From: Pseudomonas tolaasii NCPPB 2192
GTDB lineage: Bacteria > Pseudomonadota > Gammaproteobacteria > Pseudomonadales > Pseudomonadaceae
Reading direction: 5' to 3'
Assembly: GCF_002813445.1 (NCBI RefSeq)
Contig: NZ_PHHD01000001.1
Span: forward strand, 6,572,001-6,636,000
Length of the DNA: 64,000 nucleotides
Within the stretch, counting starts at the first letter, position 1. Each line of letters begins with the position of its first letter. The notes beneath the pieces were generated by a model. It made no database searches, was not told the DNA's origin, and was given only the letters and a program-made list of their open reading frames with translations. This document shows, piece by piece, positions 40,136-49,498 of the stretch. Position numbers and translations under genes: made by a program.

Positions 40136-42910
40136 ATGACAATGGAATGGCGAGCATCCGCTTGGGGACGGCTGCTGACGAAATCCGTGACGTGGCGCCT
40201 ATGGGTCGAAGATGGATATCTTTTGCTGAAGCTGCGTGATGCCACTGTGAAAATACTCCCCCACAGCCTCGCAAGCATGGAGATCAATCGGGGGGTGCTG
40301 TGGACGGACTTAACATTCTTCCAAGACCGCGAGTATCACTTAGATGGTTTGCCCAACTCCAAAGAGCCCTCACTGACCCAGGAAATGGGGAGACTGCTTC
40401 AGGTAGCCAGGTGCAGCCAATTTGACAGCTGCTATTCATCCATAAAAATCTGGTTGGATAAGGTCGCGTTGACCATTGCCAATGCAGATTCACAGTACCA
40501 CTGGCTGACCTACGAAAAGCAAGAAGCTCTCATTAATGCAAAACCGACTCTTAATATTGACGACGAGACATTGACCAAGCTTTTCCGGACTGCCGATGTT
40601 CAATCTTCTCTCGGCGAACGTTCCGTCGCAGTCCGTCAGGATCTAGACGCCTGGATGTGTGATTGGAAAGAATTGTGGGCTGCACGAAATAACGCACACA
40701 TGCTGAGGGAGTTGGATGGATGTAAGGAGCTGTTCGCGAACGTCGAAAGCAAGCCTCTTACGGATGAACAATCAAGAGCGGTCATATGCTTTGACAATCG
40801 AGTCCAAGTCATCGCATCCGCAGGTTCGGGCAAAACCTCGACCATGGTTGCCAAGGCAGTTTATGCCCTGCACCGCGAGCTAGTTCCGCCCAAGTCGATT
40901 GTCATGCTTGCCTTTAACAAGGATGCAGCCGGCGAGTTGAAGGCGCGGGTCGCCGCGTCACTGAATCGGCTTGGCATCGAAGACGTGGAAATAGAGGCAA
41001 AGACTTTCCATGCGCTGGGACTTTCCATAATTGCTGAAGCCACAGGCCGTAAGCCTCATGTCCCGAATTGGGCAGTGGAAAGCCAGCTGGGACTTCAGAA
41101 GCTCCTGAGCATAGTCGACGACCTGAAAGATCAGTCCGAATTGTTCAGGACACATTGGGATATGTTCCGCTTGGTGCTAGGGCGCGATGTACCTGCGGCA
41201 GGTGAGGAGCAGTCGTTTGAGGCATGGGACAAAGAGGGCCAAGGCCGGCTCGTGTCACTCAACGGCGAGCTTGTTGCAAGCCAAGAAGAGCGAATAATCG
41301 CTAACTGGCTGTTCTACAACGGTGTCGAATACCAGTATGAGCGTTGTTACGAGCACGACACCGCCACGACGATGCACCGTCAATATTTCCCCGATTTTTA
41401 TTACCCTGCAATCAATCTCTACCACGAACATTTCGCTATAGATGCTCAGGGTAACCCTCCCGAGCATTTCAAAGACTATTCGCAAGGTGTGGTCTGGAAG
41501 CGCGACACACACAAACGTTTGGGCACGGCCCTAATCGAGACGACCTCTCACCAACTACAGGTCGGGGAGATTTTCGATCATCTATCTAAGGAATTAACCG
41601 CTCGCGGTATCGAACTAGATCCCAACCCAGATCGACCAATTCCCGCGAAGGGTACGCTACCGATGGAGCATGTCGACTTGATCAAGTTGCTTCGCATGTT
41701 CATCACGCATTTCAAAAGTAATAGCCTGAGTATGGAGCAGGTGTCAGCTCGCATTCTGGATTTACCATCAGGATCATTCAAATATCGATTCGAAGCGTTC
41801 CTTGAGCTTGCCGGCCCTGTCATCGACGGATGGAACACGGCTCTAGCCCAAGAGCGGGGAGTCGATTTCGAAGATATGATAAACATGGCGGCTGAACGGC
41901 TGGAGCAAGGACATCCGTCCCCATATAGCCTTGTAATGGCCGATGAATATCAGGATGCCTCGAGAGCCAGAGCTCGCCTATGCCGCGCCCTAGTCGAGGA
42001 ACCCGGTCGCCATTTGTTTGCTGTAGGAGACGATTGGCAATCGATCAACCGGTTTGCCGGAGCGGATATCTCCGTAATGACAGGCTTCCAAGACTGGTTC
42101 GGTCACGGCCAAATCTACCGTTTAGCCACTACATTTCGGTGTCCGCAAGAGATATGTGATGTGTCTAGCCGATTCGTCTCAACGAATCCAGCTCAGTTGG
42201 AGAAGACAGTTAAGTCGGTAACCCCTGCTATTGGCCCGGCGCTCCAAGCGTTCCAGGTTCTCGACAGAAACCAGATCCAAGATGCCATTAATCAGTATCT
42301 AAAAAACCTATATAACAAACTGATTGTGGGAGAGGTACCTGCGGGCAAAAGTGGCAAGGTGAGTGTTTTCATTCTGGGGCGCTATAAAAACGATCGGCAG
42401 TACGTTCCAGATAGCTGGGAGTATCATTTCGGCGACCGGATCGAGCTTAAATTTAAAACGATCCATACCTCAAAAGGTGACGAGGCAGAATATGTTTTGC
42501 TCCCTGGTATGGTGGCTCGCGGTTTCCCGAATTTGAAAAGCGACGACTCAGTGCTTGAACTGGTAATGCCAGCCGGCGACACATACCCCCACAGCGAAGA
42601 GCGCCGCCTGTTCTATGTGGCTCTGACTCGGGCTCGCCGATCAGTGGCGATGTTCACTGTGATGGGAAAAAACTCGCCGTTTCTGGATGAAATGGTTAAG
42701 GGGGGAGCCATCAAGGTCACCAGTATTCGCGGCGAGCCCATCCATGAAGACAGATGCCCTCTATGCAAACGAGGAGTGGTCGTCTCTAAGGAAGGCCCAT
42801 ATGGCCAATTCCGCTCATGTTCTAGCTATCCAATGTGTAATTTCAAACCTAAGCAACAGCGGAGAACCGCAATGCGGGGTACCGGGACTAAGGACAGGGG
42901 CCCCTGGTGA
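40136..42910 (+). CDS. UvrD-like helicase related to helicase IV, with C-terminal zinc ribbon
   Basis: This is a 924 aa superfamily 1 DNA helicase. It has Walker A IASAGSGKTST (about residues 226-235), the helicase IV-type insertion YFPDFYYPAINLYHEHFAID, Walker B VMADEYQDAS, FAVGDDWQSINRFAGAD, FRCPQEI, TIHTSKGDEAEYVLL and RLFYVALTRARR. The C-terminus has a topoisomerase-type zinc ribbon, CPLCKRGVV ... FRSCSSYPMCNFK. E. coli HelD is 684 aa; the excess is at the N-terminus (about 220 residues before Walker A) and in the zinc tail. It may unwind or displace recombination intermediates or invading DNA. It stands alone. Confidence 0.82.
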   Translation: MTMEWRASAWGRLLTKSVTWRLWVEDGYLLLKLRDATVKILPHSLASMEINRGVLWTDLTFFQDREYHLDGLPNSKEPSLTQEMGRLLQVARCSQFDSCYSSIKIWLDKVALTIANADSQYHWLTYEKQEALINAKPTLNIDDETLTKLFRTADVQSSLGERSVAVRQDLDAWMCDWKELWAARNNAHMLRELDGCKELFANVESKPLTDEQSRAVICFDNRVQVIASAGSGKTSTMVAKAVYALHRELVPPKSIVMLAFNKDAAGELKARVAASLNRLGIEDVEIEAKTFHALGLSIIAEATGRKPHVPNWAVESQLGLQKLLSIVDDLKDQSELFRTHWDMFRLVLGRDVPAAGEEQSFEAWDKEGQGRLVSLNGELVASQEERIIANWLFYNGVEYQYERCYEHDTATTMHRQYFPDFYYPAINLYHEHFAIDAQGNPPEHFKDYSQGVVWKRDTHKRLGTALIETTSHQLQVGEIFDHLSKELTARGIELDPNPDRPIPAKGTLPMEHVDLIKLLRMFITHFKSNSLSMEQVSARILDLPSGSFKYRFEAFLELAGPVIDGWNTALAQERGVDFEDMINMAAERLEQGHPSPYSLVMADEYQDASRARARLCRALVEEPGRHLFAVGDDWQSINRFAGADISVMTGFQDWFGHGQIYRLATTFRCPQEICDVSSRFVSTNPAQLEKTVKSVTPAIGPALQAFQVLDRNQIQDAINQYLKNLYNKLIVGEVPAGKSGKVSVFILGRYKNDRQYVPDSWEYHFGDRIELKFKTIHTSKGDEAEYVLLPGMVARGFPNLKSDDSVLELVMPAGDTYPHSEERRLFYVALTRARRSVAMFTVMGKNSPFLDEMVKGGAIKVTSIRGEPIHEDRCPLCKRGVVVSKEGPYGQFRSCSSYPMCNFKPKQQRRTAMRGTGTKDRGPW

Positions 42911-43662
42911 TCCATTTTCTTGGGGCTAGCACCGTGCATCTCAGTTTTTTTGAAGTTGCTCCATCTCACGCGCTATTCATGAGATTTCTCCGATTCGTGC
43001 ACCTATCCCCCTCCGCTAACCACGTCGCCCCCAAGCTCGTGCGCGACAAACGCTCTCTCGATAGCTGCGGAATAGTCAGCCATAGCTCACGATATACCTA
43101 AGGCTGAAGCTATTCCAGGGAGAGGAATGGCGTTTTTATCGTATTTTACGATTGCGAACTGCTCAAGACGTCAAAACTCACCACCTTGTACCGGTCGCCC
43201 TGCACTCTTGAGCACCGATGGTACGCGGTATAATTTGGAGGATTCGGTGCTGATCACTCCATGTCGGAGGCGTCATTCAGGTAGGGAGGATATCCGCAGT
43301 TGTTACTCCGGCGGAAAGGTTCTCTGATGCGATGTGCTGAATCGATTTTGCGCGGTACTCCTGCCAATTACCCGTGGATCCAATCGACGTCTGCAAACGC
43401 AGGTAGCGTCGCAAAAGTACCTATATAAGTGCGTGCAGGATGGAAAATACGTACTGCTCTTTGCAGGTCATAGTGACGTAAACAACAGCGGCCGACTGAG
43501 AGGCCAGACACCAACCACGCGAAAATCGAAAAAATGGGGAGCGACTGATTTCAGATCATTAGTGAAAATGTTAAATATCTTCTCCCCAAAAAATCGTAGT
43601 GTGCTTGCTGTGCGTTTAAGCAATGAAGTCCAAAGCGCACAGAGCTAATTTTTTAGAGGAAA
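42911..43662. other. Gene-poor stretch
   Basis: No convincing gene was found in this 750 bp. A 33-codon frame at 43327-43428 (MRCAESILRGTPANYPWIQS at its start) has AAGG seven bases before ATG but no recognisable homology. Longer frames lack ribosome sites. Confidence 0.4.
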
Positions 43663-44160
43663 CTAAGACAGATACTTCTTATAAATAGCAAGCGGGGCTT
43701 GAATCTTTTTATCCCGCCAATCCATAAAATTATTTCCGCCTTCATATACACCGTCATTAAATTCGTCGAAAGCAATTTTGAAAAAATTCTCGCTTTTATC
43801 ACCTAGAGTCAGTGTTGCTAAAAGACATTGTTTGGTAGATTCTTCCGCGACTTCTTCGCCGTAAAATACGCTAAAAATTAGCTCAAGAGCGTTGGGGTCA
43901 TATTTCTGATTCTGAGACTGCAAAAAAGCATCATAAAAACCTAAGATATACCCAGCAAGCCATTGATCAATCTCAAACTTCCCACTAGAAGAACTATGAA
44001 GAATTGGCGGAATTTTACCGCCAGACATTGTAATAAGAGAAAATTGTTCCTGAATCAAAGAGCATATGAAAACTACGCCATCAGTCCCCTCTGAAGTAAT
44101 TGGATAACGCTTTTCTTCTTTTTCAACTTTATTTCTCTTGAATATATCAAAAAAACTCAT
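43663..44160 (-). CDS. Protein of unknown function (165 aa, AT-rich gene)
   Basis: This soluble, acidic protein starts MSFFDIFKRNKVEKEEKRYP and has a mostly helical prediction, with DQWLAGYILGFYDAFLQSQ and IAFDEFNDGVYEGGNN as clear helices. The gene uses many A/T-ending codons, unlike its neighbours, a sign of separate acquisition. It resembles small immunity-type or hypothetical proteins of contact systems in flavour only; no family is named. Confidence 0.6.
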   Translation of the reverse strand: MSFFDIFKRNKVEKEEKRYPITSEGTDGVVFICSLIQEQFSLITMSGGKIPPILHSSSSGKFEIDQWLAGYILGFYDAFLQSQNQKYDPNALELIFSVFYGEEVAEESTKQCLLATLTLGDKSENFFKIAFDEFNDGVYEGGNNFMDWRDKKIQAPLAIYKKYLS

Positions 44161-45691
44161 TAACTATAGACCAAAGTTTTAAATCATTTAAATTAGTAGC
44201 TATAACGCTGTAAAAACTTGTCAGTACAGATTTGGGGTTACCCCCTTTAAGGACGCAAGCATAAATACACCGACTAATCGAGCTTCGAAAGCCCCCAATT
44301 CACACGCATCAATTCCGCTCACGACTTAAGGAAGCGCCGCTTCAAACCACCCATTTATAAGCTGGATAGGAGTCTTCTTTCATCGAACCAACCTCCAACC
44401 CCTTATTTAGGCTAGGCTTAAAACACCAAACTCCTCAGCCAAAGCATTAAACCTCTCACCATTCCGAGTGCTTCCTGCATTCGACTAGAAAAATAGAGTG
44501 AATGCCACGTCGGGAATAGAAGCCTAGAGAACTTAGCTTTTTAGCTAATTAGCAATGCGCCCTCAGATGATGCTCTGCCGGCATGTCCAAGCGTGTGCCC
44601 CCGCGAAGCTATTTATTTTCGATTTATGCGTATAACTCAGACCTTTATAATTCTCTTTCAAGGGTACTACTCAGAAAGCAGCGATTCCGCTAAAGATACC
44701 AGCATATGCGAACACAAACACCGCTTGCTCACAAAACAAAAATACGATATATCGATATGTAATGGAATGTGTTGAGTGAGATAATCACGCTTTTCTGTTA
44801 CAAAACCCATCGAAACCGGCAGCCTCAATAAAATTCGTGGTGTTAATATTTTATAGAGTAGTAAACTGCCTCGTCTATGGACTCCGCCTATCTGAAGTTC
44901 AAAGAACATAGCCTAGCTATGAGCGTAAAAGCTGAGAACGATGAGATTAGAGACACTTGATCTCCGCTCGCATCAAGGCTTGACCCGCGCATAGATTCAT
45001 CTGGGTTTTCTTATAGATGAGTTGACATCAAATAGATCAGCACTTTGTGCTGGAGTCATGGCGGAAGTCGGTCGATATCGCCAGCGTGTCAGTTACTCAT
45101 GATGGGGCAATGCGGCGAGGTTGAAGTGAGGCAGATCTGCATGGCAAAAATAGATACGGCTGATTAGTCATGCTAGCTGCAAGCTACCAAAGTGCTTCGA
45201 TTATGGTGATAACGAGACGTCCCTGGATATATTCGCAGGACTTTTAGCTAGGGGGTTAGCTAGGCTTCGCGTCGATGTCATGGGGAGCCATGGAGGGCTT
45301 AGAGTTCAGTGAGTGCCTAGTAAACCTCCTGTTCGACGACGACGTCGAGTAGAAATCATATTCTGTAAATTTTAGCTAAGCTTGATCTTCGCCATTCGAA
45401 GGTTGGCGACCATTGCAAGCGCACTTCATGCGCCTACCAGCCAATTCAACGCAGCGGATACCATTCGTATCCCCGACTCAAGATGACCCGTCTATTGGCC
45501 ACACAGCTAAAGTCCAGCTTGCGAAATGTCATGATATAGGTAACTGTCCCCCTTCGAAGCATGGCTCACTGCCACCACCTACGTTTTGCCGAATGTCACT
45601 CCTTCCAGAATGCCGCCCCCCCCTCGCTCTTGAGCCCTAGAATAAGCGACGGTGGTACTACAAGGAGGTATTCGCCAATGAATAACGGCAT
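44161..45691. other. 1.5 kb AT-rich region without genes
   Basis: It contains only short frames without ribosome sites. It should contain the promoter of the seven-gene operon near its right end, where a strong ribosome site occurs at 45663-45668. Confidence 0.45.
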
Positions 45692-45701
45692 ATGGATTTA
45701 A
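45663..45701 (+). promoter_or_regulatory. Strong ribosome site serving a 7-codon leader frame
   Basis: AGGAGG (45663-45668) is ideally spaced (9 bases) from ATG 45678, which opens a 7-codon frame (MNNGIWI) ending at TAA 45699-45701. The main gene's ATG at 45692 lies inside this mini-frame in another phase, 23 bases from the ribosome site. Translation of the operon's first gene may therefore depend on re-initiation. Confidence 0.5.
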
Positions 45702-47143
45702 AATTGATCTCGTTTCTCAAAAGCTTTTTCTCAAAATTCAAGATGCTTTTCTCAAGCCCCCCGGTAGAGGCGGCTGAAGGGTATTTCCCGACAATCGATC
45801 CGGACAAGATAAAGGCCGAGCTTAGGATCGTGGAGCAAGCGCGTGCACAGGGTGCTGTCGGAGTTCCTGATGCCCTTGATACGCGCCTTACCGAAACAGA
45901 GCACCAAATCGTGGGGACTGTAGGCAGCCTTCGCGCAGCAACGTTTAAAAGTGGTCAGGGTTGGCTGAAGGTCATTCAACAGCGACTGGATTCTATTGAC
46001 CTGACGCAGCAACGTAATCGCACAATTCAACTTGGCGAAGAGTTCGAGAGAAAGGCCGACTCCATACTCTCCAAACGTGATGGAGAACTTCAGGATTTAC
46101 TCCGTAACGCCAAAGCTACCAAGGCAGAGCTGGACGCATTTCGAGTAGAAAACCGACGCTCTGAAGCAGCACCGAAGATGCTTGAGTGGAATGGCTACGC
46201 GGTAAAGGTGGCCATCCTTGCTGGCTGCTGCATGCTTGAGTCTGTGATCAATGCCAGTTTTTTTGCCAGCGGCATGGTAGGAGGGTTGCTGGCAGGTGTG
46301 ACAATGGCGCTTTGTCTTGCCCTCATAAATATCCTTGGTGCTTTCTTCATTGGCCGGCTGACTACCAACATCAATCATGTTCAGCCTACCAGGAGGCTCG
46401 TCGGGTATTTACTTCTCCTGTTCGCAGTGCTTTGGACGTGCGCAATTGGCGGCCTGGTAGCGTATTGCAGGTTCGTGATGCCCCAGATACAAGACGAGAC
46501 GGTAGGCGACCTTCATCTTATATGGCAGAACATCTCTACGTTAGCCAACCCTTTTGACAGCCTTGAAAGCATCGCACTTTTCATTGTCACCGTTGTTTTC
46601 GGCCTCATTGCTTTGGTCGACGGGTACAAGTGGTCAGATCCGTATCCCGGCTACTCCAAGATATACAAGCAACACTTTGAGAAATTCCAGGATCTGCTAG
46701 GCCTCATTCACGAGCTACAGGCTGAGTTGGAGGAGCTCAAGGAGGAAACCCTCAACGAGATAGAGGTAAATGTAAAAACCGCCAAGGACGCCGTAAACAG
46801 ATTTCGTTCCAGCATGGGCGAAAAGAGCGTAGCTAAGAAAAAGGTAACCCAACATCTTATTCTTGCGGATAACACTATGCGAGCACTGACTCAGGCATAT
46901 CGCTACGAGAACCAAATGGTTAGACCTGTGGACAAGCCTCGCCCGGCCTACTTTAACGATGAGCTCGTACTCGATTTCGAACCTTTCCCCGATTTCGGGA
47001 TTGAAAAGGATGAGGCACGGTTGGCCGTACAAGGAGAGCTTTTACAGGAAATGCTCTCAATTTTGGAGCCAACCCGAAAGAAAGTGCAGTCAGCTTTCAC
47101 CCAGAAATTTGATCAACTTAAGCCCTTGCAAGGCCAGATTTAA
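45692..47143 (+). CDS. Membrane coiled-coil protein, first gene of seven-gene operon
   Basis: This 483 aa protein is not of a named family. Order of parts: short basic/hydrophobic N-terminus; helical coiled-coil region (about 40-160); four membrane helices (about 170-190, 195-222, 238-265 and 290-315); second coiled coil (about 330-380, HELQAELEELKEETLNE); C-terminal helical region to 483. The layout suggests an inner-membrane scaffold with long cytoplasmic arms. It begins the operon; the next gene follows after 9 bp. A role in assembling the vWA and motor-like proteins downstream is inferred. Confidence 0.75.
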   Translation: MDLKLISFLKSFFSKFKMLFSSPPVEAAEGYFPTIDPDKIKAELRIVEQARAQGAVGVPDALDTRLTETEHQIVGTVGSLRAATFKSGQGWLKVIQQRLDSIDLTQQRNRTIQLGEEFERKADSILSKRDGELQDLLRNAKATKAELDAFRVENRRSEAAPKMLEWNGYAVKVAILAGCCMLESVINASFFASGMVGGLLAGVTMALCLALINILGAFFIGRLTTNINHVQPTRRLVGYLLLLFAVLWTCAIGGLVAYCRFVMPQIQDETVGDLHLIWQNISTLANPFDSLESIALFIVTVVFGLIALVDGYKWSDPYPGYSKIYKQHFEKFQDLLGLIHELQAELEELKEETLNEIEVNVKTAKDAVNRFRSSMGEKSVAKKKVTQHLILADNTMRALTQAYRYENQMVRPVDKPRPAYFNDELVLDFEPFPDFGIEKDEARLAVQGELLQEMLSILEPTRKKVQSAFTQKFDQLKPLQGQI

Positions 47144-47152
47144 AGGCTAGCT

Positions 47153-47965
47153 ATGTCACTCTACAAAAAACGTAAAAAGTCTTCATCCGTCGTAGGTGTT
47201 TTAGCGATCATCGCGATCGTGCTTATATTCGGTGTGGCCGGCTATGTGGGATACCTTGACCTCTCTAAAGACACGACTGACAAAGTATCCATGTGTCCGT
47301 CCAGCGGGGCCAAGGGTGAGTACGTGGTGCTCATTGACAACACCTCACCGTTCCCCTTTACCCAACAGGCTGCGTTGAAAAATCGTTTACAGAACATGGT
47401 TATGCGCGAAGTACCAGAGGGCGCCATGGTAACGATTTTTCTGCTAGGCGAAGACTTCAAGCATAACAGCGAACCTATGTTTGAGAAGTGCAATCCAGGT
47501 CAATGGAACGATAAAAACAAGTACATGAGCACTCAGAAATTCGTAGAGAAAGACTTCAACGAGAAATTCGCAAAACCCATGGCTGAAGTTGTGCGCAACA
47601 TCCCATTGGACGTTCGTGCTAAATCGTCTCCAATTTTTGAAATGCTACAACTTGCTAGCATGCGTGGGTTTAACCATAAATACGCCAATGGCGACAAGCA
47701 CTTGATCATCTACTCGGATATGGCTGCCAATACGAGTGAGTTCTCGATGTATAAAAATAGCCAGCTGAATTTCAAAGATTTCTCAAAAACCGAGTACGGA
47801 CAAAAAACCATAGCTCCAGATCTAGCGGGCGCACTCGTGACTATCAACATGATGGCAACAGAGCCAACAGTGACTCCTTATGGCAAGAGAGCAGAGTTCT
47901 GGGCCCAATACTTCTCCGCAAACAAGGCATCACTCGATCACGTGAATCCAATGGAGGGGTTGTAA
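47153..47965 (+). CDS. Membrane-anchored vWA-like protein
   Basis: This 270 aa protein has one N-terminal membrane helix (about residues 13-33, VVGVLAIIAIVLIFGVAGYV) preceded by a basic stretch, so the rest should be outside the cytoplasm. The soluble domain looks like a von Willebrand A fold: EYVVLIDNTSPF (first strand with a degenerate MIDAS D-x-T-x-x), VTIFLLGED, then AKSSPIFEMLQLASMR and HLIIYSDMA. It shares the tight operon spacing (next gene begins directly after the stop codon). Such domains usually mediate protein contacts. Confidence 0.7.
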   Translation: MSLYKKRKKSSSVVGVLAIIAIVLIFGVAGYVGYLDLSKDTTDKVSMCPSSGAKGEYVVLIDNTSPFPFTQQAALKNRLQNMVMREVPEGAMVTIFLLGEDFKHNSEPMFEKCNPGQWNDKNKYMSTQKFVEKDFNEKFAKPMAEVVRNIPLDVRAKSSPIFEMLQLASMRGFNHKYANGDKHLIIYSDMAANTSEFSMYKNSQLNFKDFSKTEYGQKTIAPDLAGALVTINMMATEPTVTPYGKRAEFWAQYFSANKASLDHVNPMEGL

Positions 47966-49498
47966 ATGAAGGGGCAGCACGTAGTTCATCAAGTGAAAGC
48001 TTGGTTCATGATCGCCCTGATAATTAAAGTAGCCTGCGCATTTATCAGCTACAAGCTGAGCGACGCTCTTTGGTCTGGCTTTTGGATACCCGTCGCGGTG
48101 ATGGCAAGCTACTGTTTTATTGGCTACCGCGTTAGGGAGCGCTATGACACTAGGCTTACTATCGCTAAATTTGCTGACTCAGCTTACTACCTCGGTTTCC
48201 TCTTTACCGTAGGAAGCATCATTGTTTGCCTTGCAGATATTCAAAGCATAGGCGAAAACCTTTCTAATATGGCTGGTCGCTTTTCTGCCGCAATGGTGAG
48301 CACGGCCATCGGTATGGTAGTACGTACCTATCTTGTAGGCTTCAGACCTGATCAGGATGACGCGGTAACGGCTGTTGAAGAACGAGCCATTAGTGCGTCA
48401 GAAAGATTAATACTCATGTTCGACGACACCTACTCCAAGCTCGAGATGTTCCGTGATGAGGTCGTCGGGACGACCAAAGAAACCATGACAGCCGCTAAAC
48501 AGCAGATCGAAGAACTTTCTAAGCATAGTATGAATGCCATGGACGCGTATTTTGCAAATGCAACCCAGCGTAGCAATGATACATTTGACGCTATGCTGAA
48601 GGACGCGAAAACCGCTAGCGGTGACTTGTTGTCGACTATAAACGGCTTGGCAGACAAGAGCGAGCAAACCCTTGAGCGTATGGAGTCACACGCGCTGGAC
48701 TTTGGCAACCTCGCACAGAGACGGCTCGAACAAACCCTTTTTCCGGATGACCTTTTCGCTAACAAGCTCAAACCGTCCATTGATACACTTGCCCAAACAA
48801 GCGACGGAGTTAACTCAAGCATCTCCGAACTTGCTGAGGACGTAAAGGCTGCTGCTCGTTCGGTAGGTACTGCCATTCGCGGTCTCAATACTAAGACTCA
48901 GGCATTAGAGGATACAGCCGGTGCGGTTGGTAGCATCGTTGAGAGTCAAGGGCGACTATTAGATGCTATGAACAGTCAAAGTAGTGGTCTCGTGGAAGGA
49001 ATAGAACGCGTCCAAAAAGAATTCCTCGACACCCTGGACGACTACCAAAAAGAATTCCAACAGGTGCTTATATCCAACCGCGAAGTCATCGAAAAAGTCG
49101 TGGATCGTTTGCAGACTTTGAATGAAAAAATTGATAGTGACGACACGACCGCGCGTCTCATCCAAGATATCGACGAAGCATTTAAAGCTTCGGATCAAAG
49201 CAACATCCGCGCTAATGAAGCATTATCCGAATCGATTAATTCAACCTTAATGCCTCTTATACAAGCAGTGGCCGGCAGCAATGAAACTCATAAGGCCCTC
49301 GCTACCCAGTTGGAGCACGGCAACCGCACCATTGATGCAGCTCATGCGCAGCTCAATGAACTGCTCGGCAAAATTGATGGCATCAACCAAATAGAAATTC
49401 GCCTGCCAGCGGTCACAGAGTCGGTGCTGAGTCCATCTGCGGAGCCTATGGCAACCTCGATAGTTGAGCCAGCAGCGTTTGATGCGAGACCGGCCTGA
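47966..49498 (+). CDS. MotA/ExbB/ZorA-like membrane protein with long coiled-coil tail
   Basis: This 510 aa protein has about four membrane helices in the first 125 residues: 12-31, 35-53, 73-92 and 103-124. The last reads FSAAMVSTAIGMVVRTYLVG, resembling the TolQ/ExbB/MotA helix with small polar residues that lines an ion path. Residues 135-480 form a long cytoplasmic coiled coil (repeated heptads, for example TVKQQIEELS-like segments and LADKSEQTLERMES). A long intracellular tail on a MotA-like core is the defining feature of ZorA in Zorya. The TGATG overlap with the next gene couples the two. Identification as a motor stator is structural inference. Confidence 0.7.
   Translation: MKGQHVVHQVKAWFMIALIIKVACAFISYKLSDALWSGFWIPVAVMASYCFIGYRVRERYDTRLTIAKFADSAYYLGFLFTVGSIIVCLADIQSIGENLSNMAGRFSAAMVSTAIGMVVRTYLVGFRPDQDDAVTAVEERAISASERLILMFDDTYSKLEMFRDEVVGTTKETMTAAKQQIEELSKHSMNAMDAYFANATQRSNDTFDAMLKDAKTASGDLLSTINGLADKSEQTLERMESHALDFGNLAQRRLEQTLFPDDLFANKLKPSIDTLAQTSDGVNSSISELAEDVKAAARSVGTAIRGLNTKTQALEDTAGAVGSIVESQGRLLDAMNSQSSGLVEGIERVQKEFLDTLDDYQKEFQQVLISNREVIEKVVDRLQTLNEKIDSDDTTARLIQDIDEAFKASDQSNIRANEALSESINSTLMPLIQAVAGSNETHKALATQLEHGNRTIDAAHAQLNELLGKIDGINQIEIRLPAVTESVLSPSAEPMATSIVEPAAFDARPA

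Noticed and set aside
43127..43648. Short plus-strand frames of 66 and 104 codons
   Set aside because: There is no ribosome site, no recognisable domain and poor amino-acid composition; they are reported only as part of a gene-poor stretch.
45413..45640. 75-codon frame upstream of the seven-gene operon
   Set aside because: It has no ribosome site and a random-looking Pro/His/Ser composition.
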